A program made the position numbers and the translations under genes. A stretch of DNA of 64,000 nt from Stenotrophomonas lactitubi (GTDB lineage: Bacteria > Pseudomonadota > Gammaproteobacteria > Xanthomonadales > Xanthomonadaceae). This document shows positions 35,847 to 44,678 of this stretch, piece after piece; the stretch's first letter is position 1, and every line of letters starts with the position of its first letter. The DNA is taken from contig NZ_PHQX01000001.1 in NCBI RefSeq assembly GCF_002803515.1, positions 806,001 through 870,000 on the forward strand, written 5' to 3'. The notes under the pieces are model-generated. The model had not been told where the DNA came from, ran no database searches, and saw only the letters and a list, made by a program, of their open reading frames with translations.

Positions 35847-37010
35847 ATGTCCGCCAAACTCCGCTGGTTGCCCTTGTTGTGCCTGGCCCTGGCGGGCTGC
35901 AGTCAGTTGGAGAATCCCGGCAACGTCACTGCCGCCGACAAGGCCACGCGTGCCCCGGCCAGCGATGGCGAGAACATGGTGTCGATCAATGCCGCCGATG
36001 CGCCGGCGCCACCGCCGCAGGCGCGCAGCAGGGCCGACCGGCCCTGGCCGCAGACCCAGCTGGACAATGGCAAGGCGTGGATCAGCTGCAGCACCGACTA
36101 CGCCGGCGAGGGCGGCGATGGCCTTGAGCTGGAAGGCCTGCAGCGCGAACAGCTGAAGCAGGCGCTGGCGCCGTGTGCCGAGCGTGGGCTGCTGCGCGTG
36201 CGCTACAACGGCAAGATCAATCCCGGGTTTGCCGAGATGATGTGGCGGCTGGCGGTGGTTGCCGACGAACTGCAGATCCACAAGCGCATCCTCGACCTGG
36301 ATTCCAGTGGCGGCCAGGTGGAATCGGCGATCGTTGCCGGTGACAGCATCGGTGAATCCGGCTGGACCATCTGGGTGCGCGAGGGCTCGATCTGCCACAG
36401 CGCCTGCGTGTTCGTACTGGCTGCCGGCGACAACCGCCTGCTGACCGGCAAGGTCGGCATCCACCGCATGATGCGCATCAGTTCCAAGGCCACGTCGCGC
36501 GCGGAACTCAACCGCGAGCTGCACGAGGTCTATGACAACGTGAAGGACTACCTGCAGCGCAATGGCGTGGCGGTGGGCGTGGCCGACCTGATGATGACCG
36601 TGCCCAACCGCAGCCTGCGCCTGCTGACGGCCGAAGAGCTTCGCCAGTACGGCCTGGACGGAACCAACGCGGTGCAGGATGACCTTGAGCGTATCAAGCA
36701 GATGCGCGCCTGCGGCGACGATTTCGTGCAACGCAAGGATGCGTTCCTGGTGGCCTTCGACCAGCAGTGCAAGCGCGATGGCGCCGACATGGAATCGATC
36801 AACAGCTGTGGCCAGTCGCTGAAGCAACGCTTCGGCTTCCCCGATCCGGTGTGCCCGGAGGAAAGCCCGCTGTCGGAGATCGACGTGGCCACGCTGCCAC
36901 CGGCACCGCCGGAGCAGCCGCCGGTGGCCGAGCAGGTGCCGGCGACATCGGCTGCACCGGCGGCGCAGGCCGACGCAGGCGCGGTGGAAGGCAGCGTCCA
37001 GGCGCGCTGA
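35847..37010 (+). CDS. ClpP/crotonase-like lipoprotein, periplasmic
   Basis: A 387-residue exported protein with lipobox LALAGC (Cys18). After a Pro/Ala-rich linker comes a ClpP-like fold at about residues 100-270: LLRVRYNGKIN, RILDLDSSGGQVESAIVAGD, then GSICHSACVFVLAAGDNR, where the Ser before Ala-Cys is placed like the ClpP nucleophile, and GKVGIHRM with a His nearby. A Cys-rich segment and a Pro/Ala-rich tail follow. It has no ATPase partner. It may be a periplasmic protease or a scaffold without activity. Start at MSAKLRWLP, which begins the signal peptide. Confidence 0.78.
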   Translation: MSAKLRWLPLLCLALAGCSQLENPGNVTAADKATRAPASDGENMVSINAADAPAPPPQARSRADRPWPQTQLDNGKAWISCSTDYAGEGGDGLELEGLQREQLKQALAPCAERGLLRVRYNGKINPGFAEMMWRLAVVADELQIHKRILDLDSSGGQVESAIVAGDSIGESGWTIWVREGSICHSACVFVLAAGDNRLLTGKVGIHRMMRISSKATSRAELNRELHEVYDNVKDYLQRNGVAVGVADLMMTVPNRSLRLLTAEELRQYGLDGTNAVQDDLERIKQMRACGDDFVQRKDAFLVAFDQQCKRDGADMESINSCGQSLKQRFGFPDPVCPEESPLSEIDVATLPPAPPEQPPVAEQVPATSAAPAAQADAGAVEGSVQAR

Positions 37011-37068
37011 CGGGCCACTCACTGCGCTGGCGTAGACTGCGGTTCTTTCCATCGAACCGGCGGTGTCC

Positions 37069-37614
37069 ATGAAGCGCGTGCTCCTGCTGCTGTCCCTGTT
37101 GCCCCTGGCTGCACTGGCGCAAACGCCTGCACCGGCCACGCCCGCGCCGGCCCCGGCGCGCCCCGCGGCGAGCGCCCCGGCCGCCGCGAAACCGGCGACT
37201 GCTGCCACGCCGGTGCTGAGCCCGGCGCAGCAGGCGCAGGTGCAGAAACAGGACGCGGAAATGGGCAGCGCCGCATTGAAGGCCGCGCAACTGGTCGACG
37301 CCAATCGGGCGGGTGAGTTGTGGGACGGCGCCTCGGCTGTCGCTCGCCGCGCGGTGCCCAAGGCCGCCTTCGTCAGCCAGCTTGCAGCAGACCGCACGCG
37401 CCTGGGCGCGATGGCCGGCCGTGGCCAGCCGACCATCACCCGGGTCAAGTACGCTGCCGGCGCCGCCGTGCCCGAAGGGCTGTACATCAACGTCAGCTTC
37501 CCGACCCGCTTCGCCAACAGCGCGCAGCCGGTGCGCGAGCTGGTGTCGTTCCGCTTCGATGAAGACCAGACCTGGCGCCTGGCCGGTTACAGCCTGCGCG
37601 CATCCAGCCCCTGA
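37069..37614 (+). CDS. DUF4019-like secreted protein
   Basis: A 181-residue exported protein with signal peptide MKRVLLLLSLLPLAALAQ and a Pro/Ala-rich linker (~residues 19-50). The folded part has AAQLVDANRAGELWDGAS, VPKAAFVSQLAADRTRLG and the end FRFDEDQTWRLAGYSLR, the pattern of DUF4019 proteins. It is 58 bases after the ClpP-like lipoprotein and 12 bases before the MAPEG gene, so the three probably share a transcript. Function unknown. Confidence 0.78.
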   Translation: MKRVLLLLSLLPLAALAQTPAPATPAPAPARPAASAPAAAKPATAATPVLSPAQQAQVQKQDAEMGSAALKAAQLVDANRAGELWDGASAVARRAVPKAAFVSQLAADRTRLGAMAGRGQPTITRVKYAAGAAVPEGLYINVSFPTRFANSAQPVRELVSFRFDEDQTWRLAGYSLRASSP

Positions 37615-37626
37615 CGGAGATCGACG

Positions 37627-38016
37627 ATGGCCACCGAACTGACGATGCTGGCGTGGGCGATGCTGCTGGGTTTCGTCTACATCTTCGCCGCCTCCACCGT
37701 GGTCACCCGCGAGCGCGGGATGAAATGGAACGCCTCTGCACGCGACGACTCGTCCAAGCCGCTGAGCCCGCTGGCAGGCAGGCTGCAGCGGGCGCAAGCC
37801 AACTTCTTCGAGACCTTCCCGTTCTTCGCTGCCGCTGCGATCGCGGTGGTGGTGGCCGGGCGTGGCAGCGATACCACTGCCTTGGTCGCGCAGGTCTACT
37901 TCTGGGCGCGTGTGGTGTACCTGCCGCTGTACGCGGCCGGCATTCCCTATGTGCGCAGCCTGGTCTGGCTGGTATCGATCGTGGCAATCCTGGCACTGGT
38001 CTGCGCGCTGCTGTGA
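37627..38016 (+). CDS. MAPEG family membrane protein
   Basis: A 129-residue inner-membrane protein with four predicted helices. The pattern RAQANFFETFPFFAAAAIA and YFWARVVYLPLYAAGIPYVR matches the MAPEG family (membrane-associated eicosanoid and glutathione metabolism), including the RAxxNxxE motif. Bacterial members are often glutathione transferases of unknown substrate. It follows the DUF4019 gene closely, with GGAGATCGACG before the ATG. Confidence 0.88.
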   Translation: MATELTMLAWAMLLGFVYIFAASTVVTRERGMKWNASARDDSSKPLSPLAGRLQRAQANFFETFPFFAAAAIAVVVAGRGSDTTALVAQVYFWARVVYLPLYAAGIPYVRSLVWLVSIVAILALVCALL

Positions 38017-38096
38017 AGTGCAGCTGATCCAGATCAAGGCCGGTCAGGCACGCGGCGCTATGCTGGCCGCGACTGGATCAACGGCAGGAGGCGCGC

Positions 38097-39275
38097 ATGC
38101 GCAGGATGGACGTGGTGGTGGTCGGCGCCGGACCGGCCGGGTTGTGCTTTGCGCGCGCCCTGGCTGGTACTGGCTTGCAGGTGGGACTGGTCGAAGCGCA
38201 GCCGCGCCAGGCCTTGGCCGATGCCGCCTTCGATGGCCGTGAAATCGCCCTGACCCATGCGTCGCGGCAGAGCCTGGAACAACTGGGCCTGTGGCAACGC
38301 CTGCCCGAGACCGAGATTGCCGAGCTGCGCGACGCGCGGGTGATGAACGGCGGGTCGCCATTCGCGCTGACCTTCGCCAGCAGCCAGATCGATGGCCAGC
38401 CGCTGGGCTGGCTGGTGCCCAACCATCTGATCCGCCGCGCGGCCTGGCAGGCGGTGCAGGGCCAGGACGGGCTGGAGCTGTTCGATGGCCGCAAAGTGCA
38501 GGCGGTGCGCGCCGACAGCCAGGGCCACGTGGTGCGCCTGGATGATGGCAGCGAACTGCACGCGCGCCTGCTGGTGTGCGCCGACAGCCGCTTCTCCGGC
38601 ACCCGCCGCATGCTCGGCATCGGTGCGCAGATGCGTGACTTCGGCAAATCGATGCTGGTCTGCAGGATGCAGGTCGAGCGCGATCATCACCACACGGCGT
38701 GGGAGTGGTTCGGCTATGGCCGCACGATGGCACTGCTGCCGCTCAACGAAGGCCAGGCATCGGCGGTGATCACCCTGCCACCGCGGCAGATCGAAGAACT
38801 GCTGGCGATGGATGAGATCGCGTTCGGGGACGCCATCAGCGGCTTCTTCGAGCACCGCCTGGGACGCATGCAGCCGGTAGCGACGCCGCAGGCCTATCCT
38901 CTGGTCGGGGTGTATGCGCAGCGCTTCGTCGGCGAACGTTCGGCGTTGATCGGTGATGCCGCGGTGGGCATGCACCCGGTCACCGCACATGGTTTCAACC
39001 TGGGCCTGGCCAGTGCGCAGCGGTTGGCGCAGGGCATCGCCGAGCAGCAGCGGCGCGGGGCGGACATCGCCGCCGCCGGCATGCTGGGCAGCTACCAGCG
39101 CGGGCATCGGCTGGCGGCGCGGCCGCTGTATGAGGCGACCAATGCGATTGCCAGCCTGTATACCGATGACCGCCGGCCGGCGCGCCTGTTACGCGCAGCG
39201 GGGTTGCGGGTAGCGCAGGGGGTGGCGCCGTTCCGGCAGCTGATTGCCGCCCACCTGACCCAGCGCGTGGCCTGA
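38097..39275 (+). CDS. FAD-dependent ubiquinone hydroxylase, UbiH/UbiM type
   Basis: A 392-residue flavoprotein monooxygenase. It has the FAD GxGxxG motif VVVGAGPAGLCFARAL, the middle LLVCADSRFSGTR motif (normally DG), and the second FAD motif SALIGDAAVGMHPVTAHGFN, typical of the UbiH/UbiF/COQ6 family that hydroxylates the ubiquinone ring. The MHPVTAHGFNLGLASA end and single-gene context make UbiM plausible, but which ring position it acts on cannot be decided here. Start ATG at 38097 behind GGCAGGAGG. Confidence 0.82.
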   Translation: MRRMDVVVVGAGPAGLCFARALAGTGLQVGLVEAQPRQALADAAFDGREIALTHASRQSLEQLGLWQRLPETEIAELRDARVMNGGSPFALTFASSQIDGQPLGWLVPNHLIRRAAWQAVQGQDGLELFDGRKVQAVRADSQGHVVRLDDGSELHARLLVCADSRFSGTRRMLGIGAQMRDFGKSMLVCRMQVERDHHHTAWEWFGYGRTMALLPLNEGQASAVITLPPRQIEELLAMDEIAFGDAISGFFEHRLGRMQPVATPQAYPLVGVYAQRFVGERSALIGDAAVGMHPVTAHGFNLGLASAQRLAQGIAEQQRRGADIAAAGMLGSYQRGHRLAARPLYEATNAIASLYTDDRRPARLLRAAGLRVAQGVAPFRQLIAAHLTQRVA

Positions 39276-39290
39276 CGGCCGCGCGGTGAC

Positions 39291-39512
39291 TCAAGCGGCG
39301 GCCAGCACCCGGATCTGGCTGTCGTTGAACTCGACCACCTGGCCTGCGCGGATCTTGCAGGCCTTGCGCAGCTCGACCTCGCCATCGACCAGCACCAGGC
39401 CTTCGCTGATGACCATCTTGGCTTCGCCACCGCTGGTGACCAGGTCGGCCAGCTTGAGCAACTGCTTGAGTTCGACGTAGTCGCCGTCGAGGTCGAATTC
39501 GAGGATCTGCAT
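39291..39512 (-). CDS. S4-domain RNA-binding protein (YbcJ-like)
   Basis: A 73-residue protein that is essentially one S4 domain: YVELKQLLKLADLVTSGGEAKMVISEGLVLVDGEVE, then RKACKIRAGQVVEF. YbcJ in E. coli has this size and architecture and is thought to bind RNA. It converges on the UbiH-like gene with a 15-base gap. Confidence 0.9.
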   Translation of the reverse strand: MQILEFDLDGDYVELKQLLKLADLVTSGGEAKMVISEGLVLVDGEVELRKACKIRAGQVVEFNDSQIRVLAAA

Positions 39513-39781
39513 GGAACGGGGTTTCCTGGGGCAGGCGCTGCAGGACAGGGCCCGCAGCGGTAAAATGGGCGCCTATTGTGCGCCACGGCGGGCCGTAACG
39601 GCATGCCGGTGGTTTCCTGTACACCTTGTTCAGGAACAGTGCGGTATCATTCCGCTCTGAGCGAGTGAAACCTCAGCTTCAACCGAGCAGCGCCAGGGCA
39701 CGCGATAAGAAGGGCGCCCAAAGCGCGGAATCCCCCTTTTTTTCGCCTGCCATGCTCGTGGCAGTGCCTTCGGAGTTCCCC

Positions 39782-41710
39782 ATGTCCCAAGAAACCCAAG
39801 CGCAGCTGCAGTTCGCGCAGCTCGGCCTGTCCGATTCTGTCATGCAGGCTGTCACTGCCATCGGCTACGAAACGCCGTCGCCGATCCAGGCCGCCACCAT
39901 CCCGGCGATGCTGGAAGGCCGCGACGTGCTGGGCCAGGCCCAGACCGGTACCGGCAAGACCGCAGCCTTCGCGCTGCCGGTGCTGTCCAACATCGACCTG
40001 CAGCAGATCAAGCCGCAGGCCCTGGTGCTGGCCCCGACCCGCGAGCTGGCCATCCAGGTTGCCGAGGCGTTCCAGTCCTATTCCTCGAAGATTCCCGGCT
40101 TCCGCGTGCTGCCGGTGTACGGCGGCCAGCCTTACGGCCAGCAGCTGACGGCCCTGCGCCGCGGCGTGCACATCGTGGTCGGTACCCCCGGCCGCGTCAT
40201 CGACCATCTGAACCGCAGCACGCTGGACCTGTCCGAGCTGAAGACGCTGGTGTTGGACGAAGCCGATGAAATGCTGCGCATGGGCTTCATCGACGACGTC
40301 GAAGCGGTGCTGAAGAAGCTGCCGGAGAAGCGCCAGGTGGCGCTGTTCTCGGCCACCATGCCGCCGGCCATCCGTCGTATCGCGCAGACCTACCTGAAGG
40401 ACCCGGTCGAAGTCACCATCGCGACCAAGACCACCACCTCGGCCAACATCCGCCAGCGCTACTGGTGGGTGAGCGGCATGCACAAGCTGGACGCGCTGAC
40501 CCGCATCCTGGAAGTCGAGCCGTTCGACGCGATGATCGTCTTCGCGCGCACCAAGGCCGGCACCGAGGAACTGGCCAGCAAGCTGCAGGCCCGTGGCCTG
40601 GCCGCTGCCGCCATCAACGGTGACATGCAGCAGGCCCAGCGTGAACGCACCATCGCCATGCTGAAGGAAGGCAAGCTGGACATCCTGGTCGCCACCGACG
40701 TGGCCGCCCGTGGCCTGGACGTGGAACGCATCAGCCACGTGCTGAACTACGACATCCCGTACGACACCGAAAGCTACGTGCACCGTATCGGCCGTACCGG
40801 CCGTGCCGGCCGCAGCGGTGAAGCGATCCTGTTCGCTACCCCGCGCGAGAAGGGCATGCTGCGCCAGATCGAGCGTGCGACCCGTCAGCCGATCGAAGAA
40901 ATGCAGCTGCCGAGCGTGGAAGCGGTCAACGACAACCGCATCAACAAGTTCACCTCGCGCATCACCGAAACGCTGGGCCAGGGCGGCCTGGACTTCTACC
41001 GCCAGCTGCTGGAGCGTTTCGAATCCGAGCAGAACGTGCCGGCCATCGAAGTGGCCGCCGCACTGGCGAAGATGATGCAGGGTGATACCCCGTTCCTGCT
41101 GCAGCCGCCGGTGCGCGCCCCGCGCGAAGAACGTGCCCCGCGTGAGCGTTTCGAGCGCACTGAGCGCCCGGAACGTGGCGACCGCAACGAGCGCGGCCCG
41201 CGCTTCGAGCGTGGTCCGCGTCGTGACGATGCCGAGGGTGGCTTCGAGCAGCGTCCGCGCCGTGACGTGCCGCCGCGCGGCGCACCGGAGCAGGGCATGG
41301 AGACCTACCGCATCTCGGTCGGCCACCAGCACGGCGTGAAGCCGGCCAACATCGTCGGTGCCATCGCCAATGAAGCCGGCCTGGAAAGCCGCTTCATCGG
41401 TCGTATCGACATCCACGACGACTTCTCGCTGCTGGATCTGCCGGCACAGATGCCGTCGGACGTGCTGACCCACCTGCAGAAGGTGTGGGTGTCCGGCCAG
41501 CAGCTGCAGATGCGCCCGTTGGCGGCCGGTGAAGAAGTCAATCCGGCGCCGCGTCCGTTCAAGCCGCGCTTCGACAAGCGTGGTCCGGGCGGTCCGGGTG
41601 GCCCGGGTGCTCCGCGTCGCAGTGGTCCGGGTGGTCCCGGCGGCGACCGCGACAGCCGTCCGCCGCGTCGTGATGGCTTCAACAAGCCGCGCGGCCCGCG
41701 CAGCTTCTAA
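39782..41710 (+). CDS. deaD: ATP-dependent DEAD-box RNA helicase DeaD/CsdA
   Basis: RNA helicase that helps ribosome assembly and RNA turnover, especially in the cold. The 642-residue protein has the Q motif, AQTGTGKTAAF (Walker A), PTRELAIQ, the VLDEADEML box, SAT, ARGLDVERIS and HRIGRTGRAGR, then a DbpA-like RNA-binding domain (RISVGHQHGVKPANIVGAIA) and a Gly/Pro/Arg-rich tail (GGPGGPGAPRRSGPGGPGG) expected to be disordered. Start at MSQETQAQLQF behind GGAG; more than 150 bases of untranslated leader lie upstream, as in cold-shock transcripts. A strong terminator follows. Confidence 0.95.
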   Translation: MSQETQAQLQFAQLGLSDSVMQAVTAIGYETPSPIQAATIPAMLEGRDVLGQAQTGTGKTAAFALPVLSNIDLQQIKPQALVLAPTRELAIQVAEAFQSYSSKIPGFRVLPVYGGQPYGQQLTALRRGVHIVVGTPGRVIDHLNRSTLDLSELKTLVLDEADEMLRMGFIDDVEAVLKKLPEKRQVALFSATMPPAIRRIAQTYLKDPVEVTIATKTTTSANIRQRYWWVSGMHKLDALTRILEVEPFDAMIVFARTKAGTEELASKLQARGLAAAAINGDMQQAQRERTIAMLKEGKLDILVATDVAARGLDVERISHVLNYDIPYDTESYVHRIGRTGRAGRSGEAILFATPREKGMLRQIERATRQPIEEMQLPSVEAVNDNRINKFTSRITETLGQGGLDFYRQLLERFESEQNVPAIEVAAALAKMMQGDTPFLLQPPVRAPREERAPRERFERTERPERGDRNERGPRFERGPRRDDAEGGFEQRPRRDVPPRGAPEQGMETYRISVGHQHGVKPANIVGAIANEAGLESRFIGRIDIHDDFSLLDLPAQMPSDVLTHLQKVWVSGQQLQMRPLAAGEEVNPAPRPFKPRFDKRGPGGPGGPGAPRRSGPGGPGGDRDSRPPRRDGFNKPRGPRSF

Positions 41711-41728
41711 GCCGCACTGAAGTAGATC

Positions 41729-41763
41729 AACAACGCCAGCCTCCGGGCTGGCGTTGTTGTTTG
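41729..41763 (+). terminator. Intrinsic terminator after deaD
   Basis: AACAACGCCAGCC-TCCG-GGCTGGCGTTGTT followed by GTTTGT. Confidence 0.85.
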
Positions 41764-41898
41764 TATGGGGGCAGGCCGGCTCGGCCGCCGCTGCCGATCA
41801 CCGGCCGGGTCCGGTTTCGCATGGCCCACACATCCCCGGTTCTAGGCTGGCCCGGTTCCGTAGGAGATTGTCACCGCAGCACATTCGGGGGATCCAGG

Positions 41899-44322
41899 AT
41901 GGGTAGAAGTGGCATGGACCAACAGCGCCGACGGGTACCGATGACCCGCGGGCTGGGGCTGCGATTTGCGCTGTTGACGGGCATGGCGATCGGACTGGTC
42001 GCGCTGTCGGCCGTGATCCAGGAGCTGCAGGCGGCATCGACCGCGTGGATCGCAGGGCAGGGCTACTGGTCGCGGGGGCAGCAGGACGCCACCGCAGCGC
42101 TCAGCCGTTACCTGGCTCGTGGGCACCTGCTGGATCTGCAGGATGCCCAACGGGCATTGCAGGTTCCGCTGGGTGACCTGCAGGCTCGCAAGGCGCTGGA
42201 GCAATCCGAACCGGACGAGGCGACAGCCCGGGCCGGTTTCCTGCGTGGGGGCAACGCCCGCGCCGACATTCCGCGGCTGATCTTCTCGTTCCGCCACGCG
42301 CGCAATGTCGGTGCCTTCCGCGAGGCCACCTGGTTGTGGCGGCAGACCGACGCGGACCTGCTGGCCCTGCAGGCATTGTCGGAGGAGCTGCAACGCCGCC
42401 ATGGCGCGGGACCATTGGACGAGGCGACCGTGGATGAGTACCTGCACCGGCTGCGGGGCATCGACCACCAGCTGCGCGCACAGGCGCAGGCGTTCTCGCA
42501 GGCGCTGCTGCGCATGGCCCGCGCGGTGCGCATCGCAACCCTGGCCGTCGGCGGCCTGTCGGTCCTGTTGATCAGCCTGATGGCAGTGGCCCTGGCCCGC
42601 CGGGTCGGCAAGGACCTGACCGAGCACGAGAGCCGCTTCCGGGCGGCCTTCTACCAGGCCAACGTCGGCATGCTCAAGCTGGATGCCAGCGGCCGGGTGG
42701 TGGAGGCCAACCAGGCGATGGCCGACATCCTCGACCATCGCCGCGACGTGCTGCTGCAGATGTCGCTGGCTGATCTGCTGATGGAGGGCGAGCTGGTCAT
42801 CGATGGGGGTGGCCGCATCGACTGGGATCGCCAGCTGCGACCGGGCGAACTGCGCTTCCGGCGTCGTGATGGCAGCCTGGTATGGGGACGCTGGAGTGGT
42901 ACCGGCGTGCGCACCGCCAGCGGTGGCCTGTCGGTGTTCGCCATCGTTGAGGATGTCAGCCAGAACCATGCCCTGGCACGCGAGATCGAGCACCATGCCA
43001 GCCACGATCCACTGACCGGCCTGATCAATCGCCGCGAGATCGAGCGCCTGCTGGAGAAGTCGCTGCTGCAGGTCCGCTCCGACGGTGGAACCCACGCACT
43101 GGGCTACATCAACCTGGATCACTTCAAGCTGGTCAACGACAGCTTCGGCCACGCGGCCGGCGACCAGATGCTGCGCAGCTTCGCCGAGTACCTGGTCGGC
43201 GCGGTGCGTGATGGCGACTGGGTGGGCCGCCTGGGCGCGGATGAGTTCGCGGTGTTCCTCGCCCGCGCCAACCAGGATGAAGCCAAGCGCGTATTGCAGC
43301 GGTTGATCCGCAACCTGGGCCAGGCCACGTTCCCGATCAGCGAAGGCAGTCCGCAGCTGAGCTGCAGCGTGGGCGTGGTCGAAGTGACGGCCGAGGCACC
43401 GGACGCGAACTGGTTGATGAGCGCCGCCGACAGTGCCTGCTATGCAGCCAAGCAGGCCGGCCGCAACCGCGTGCATTGCTTCAACGAAAACCGGCTGGCC
43501 CTGGAAGAACGACGGCTGGAAGCCGAACGCCTGCAGCGGGTCAGCCGTGCCATGGCCGAGAACCGCATGCTGTTGTATGCGCAGCGCATCGCCAAGGTAG
43601 GTGATCCGTCCTACCTGCACTACGAAGTGCTGGTGCGCATGCGTGACAGCGACGGCGTGCTGCACCTGCCGGGCCAGTTCATGCCGGCGGTGGAGCGCTA
43701 CGGCATGGCGGTGGTGCTGGACCGGCACGTGCTCGGCCTGCTGTTCCGCCACCTGCAGGTGTGTCCGGCGCACGTACGCCAGCTCGGCCTGTGCAACGTC
43801 AATGTGTCGGCCCAGTCGATCGCCGAGCCGGGATTCCTGGCGTTCGTCTGCGACCTGCTGGAGCGCAACCGCGCACTGGCGTCCAAGCTCTGCTTCGAGA
43901 TCACCGAAACCGCGGCGATCGGCAACCTGAGCCAGGCACGAGCCTTCATCGACGCGTTCAAGGCGCGCGGATGCCGGGTGGCGCTGGATGATTTCGGCTC
44001 GGGCCTGTCCTCGTTCGGCTATCTGCGGCAGCTGCCGGCGGACATGCTGAAGATCGATGGTGCCTTCGTGCGTGACATGGATACCGATCCGGTCAGCCGT
44101 GCCAGCGTGCGTGCGATCAGCGAGCTGGGCCGCGAACTGCAGATGGAGGTGGTGGCCGAGTGGGTGGAGACCATTGAAGTGGCCGAGGCGCTGGCCGGGA
44201 TGGGGGTGCAGGGCCTGCAGGGCTATGCCATTGAACGGCCGCAGCCACTGGAGCGGCTGACCCTGGCTGACCTGCGGCCAATGCGTTTGGCCGGCACGCA
44301 GGGGCCATCGGCTGCCGGCTGA
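41899..44322 (+). CDS. Membrane PAS-GGDEF-EAL protein with degenerate GGDEF
   Basis: An 807-residue c-di-GMP protein. TM1 (RFALLTGMAIGLVALSAV), a ~180-residue helical periplasmic sensor, and TM2 (LAVGGLSVLLISLMAVALA) lead to a PAS domain (RFRAAFYQANVGMLKLDASG), a GGDEF domain and an EAL domain. The GGDEF signature is GADEF (residues 446-450), so cyclase activity is doubtful, though GTP could still bind. The EAL signature is EVL (from residue 576), with CFEITETAAI, ALDDFGSGLSSFGYL and QGYAIERPQ keeping the metal residues, so phosphodiesterase activity is likely. Start at 41899 behind GGATCCAGG; ATG 41914 is an alternative. Confidence 0.88.
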   Translation: MGRSGMDQQRRRVPMTRGLGLRFALLTGMAIGLVALSAVIQELQAASTAWIAGQGYWSRGQQDATAALSRYLARGHLLDLQDAQRALQVPLGDLQARKALEQSEPDEATARAGFLRGGNARADIPRLIFSFRHARNVGAFREATWLWRQTDADLLALQALSEELQRRHGAGPLDEATVDEYLHRLRGIDHQLRAQAQAFSQALLRMARAVRIATLAVGGLSVLLISLMAVALARRVGKDLTEHESRFRAAFYQANVGMLKLDASGRVVEANQAMADILDHRRDVLLQMSLADLLMEGELVIDGGGRIDWDRQLRPGELRFRRRDGSLVWGRWSGTGVRTASGGLSVFAIVEDVSQNHALAREIEHHASHDPLTGLINRREIERLLEKSLLQVRSDGGTHALGYINLDHFKLVNDSFGHAAGDQMLRSFAEYLVGAVRDGDWVGRLGADEFAVFLARANQDEAKRVLQRLIRNLGQATFPISEGSPQLSCSVGVVEVTAEAPDANWLMSAADSACYAAKQAGRNRVHCFNENRLALEERRLEAERLQRVSRAMAENRMLLYAQRIAKVGDPSYLHYEVLVRMRDSDGVLHLPGQFMPAVERYGMAVVLDRHVLGLLFRHLQVCPAHVRQLGLCNVNVSAQSIAEPGFLAFVCDLLERNRALASKLCFEITETAAIGNLSQARAFIDAFKARGCRVALDDFGSGLSSFGYLRQLPADMLKIDGAFVRDMDTDPVSRASVRAISELGRELQMEVVAEWVETIEVAEALAGMGVQGLQGYAIERPQPLERLTLADLRPMRLAGTQGPSAAG

Positions 44323-44332
44323 AGGTGCTGCG

Positions 44333-44380
44333 GCCGGGCTGCGCCCGGAACCCGCGGTAGTGCCGGCCGCTGGCCGGCAA
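44333..44380. repeat. Two REPs opening the composite of copy 4
   Basis: GCCGGGC-TGC-GCCCGG (44333-44348) and GTAGTGCCGGCC-GCT-GGCCGGCA (44357-44379), followed by CAACAGCAACAGCAACAG. Confidence 0.8.
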
Positions 44381-44417
44381 CCTCAACAGCAACAGCAACA
44401 GCGGGGTTCTGGGGGAT

Positions 44418-44519
44418 GGCGGGGTGGGTCCGGTTGCGGGGGACGCCGTAAACCCATCCATGGGGGCTTGGCCGCGGCATCCATGCCGCGGACACCCCCG
44501 CAACCGGACCCACCCCGCC
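44418..44519 (-). repeat. Structured repeat element, copy 4 (A orientation)
   Basis: Perfect 25-bp outer arms at 44418-44442 and 44495-44519, with hairpin 1 CCGCGGC-ATCCAT-GCCGCGG inside and the conserved core CGCCGTAAACCCATCCATGG. It is almost identical to copy 3, including flanking sequence. On the minus strand AACCTGTC precedes it. Confidence 0.9.
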
Positions 44520-44567
44520 TTCGACAGGTTCACGCGGCTGTTGGTGGGTGTCGACCTTGGTCGACGC

Positions 44568-44657
44568 GTAGATCCACGCCATGCGTGGATGACATCCAAT
44601 CCATTCAATGATTTCGAAATCGGTATGAACATCCATCCACGCACGGCGTGGATCTAC
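44568..44657. repeat. Two facing GTAGATCCACGC REPs between copies 4 and 5
   Basis: GTAGATCCACGC-CAT-GCGTGGAT (44568-44590) and the mirror ATCCACGC-ACG-GCGTGGATCTAC (44635-44657). They form the centre of a mirror-like arrangement of two composites. Confidence 0.88.
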
Positions 44658-44678
44658 CAGATGGCGGGACACTGTCAG

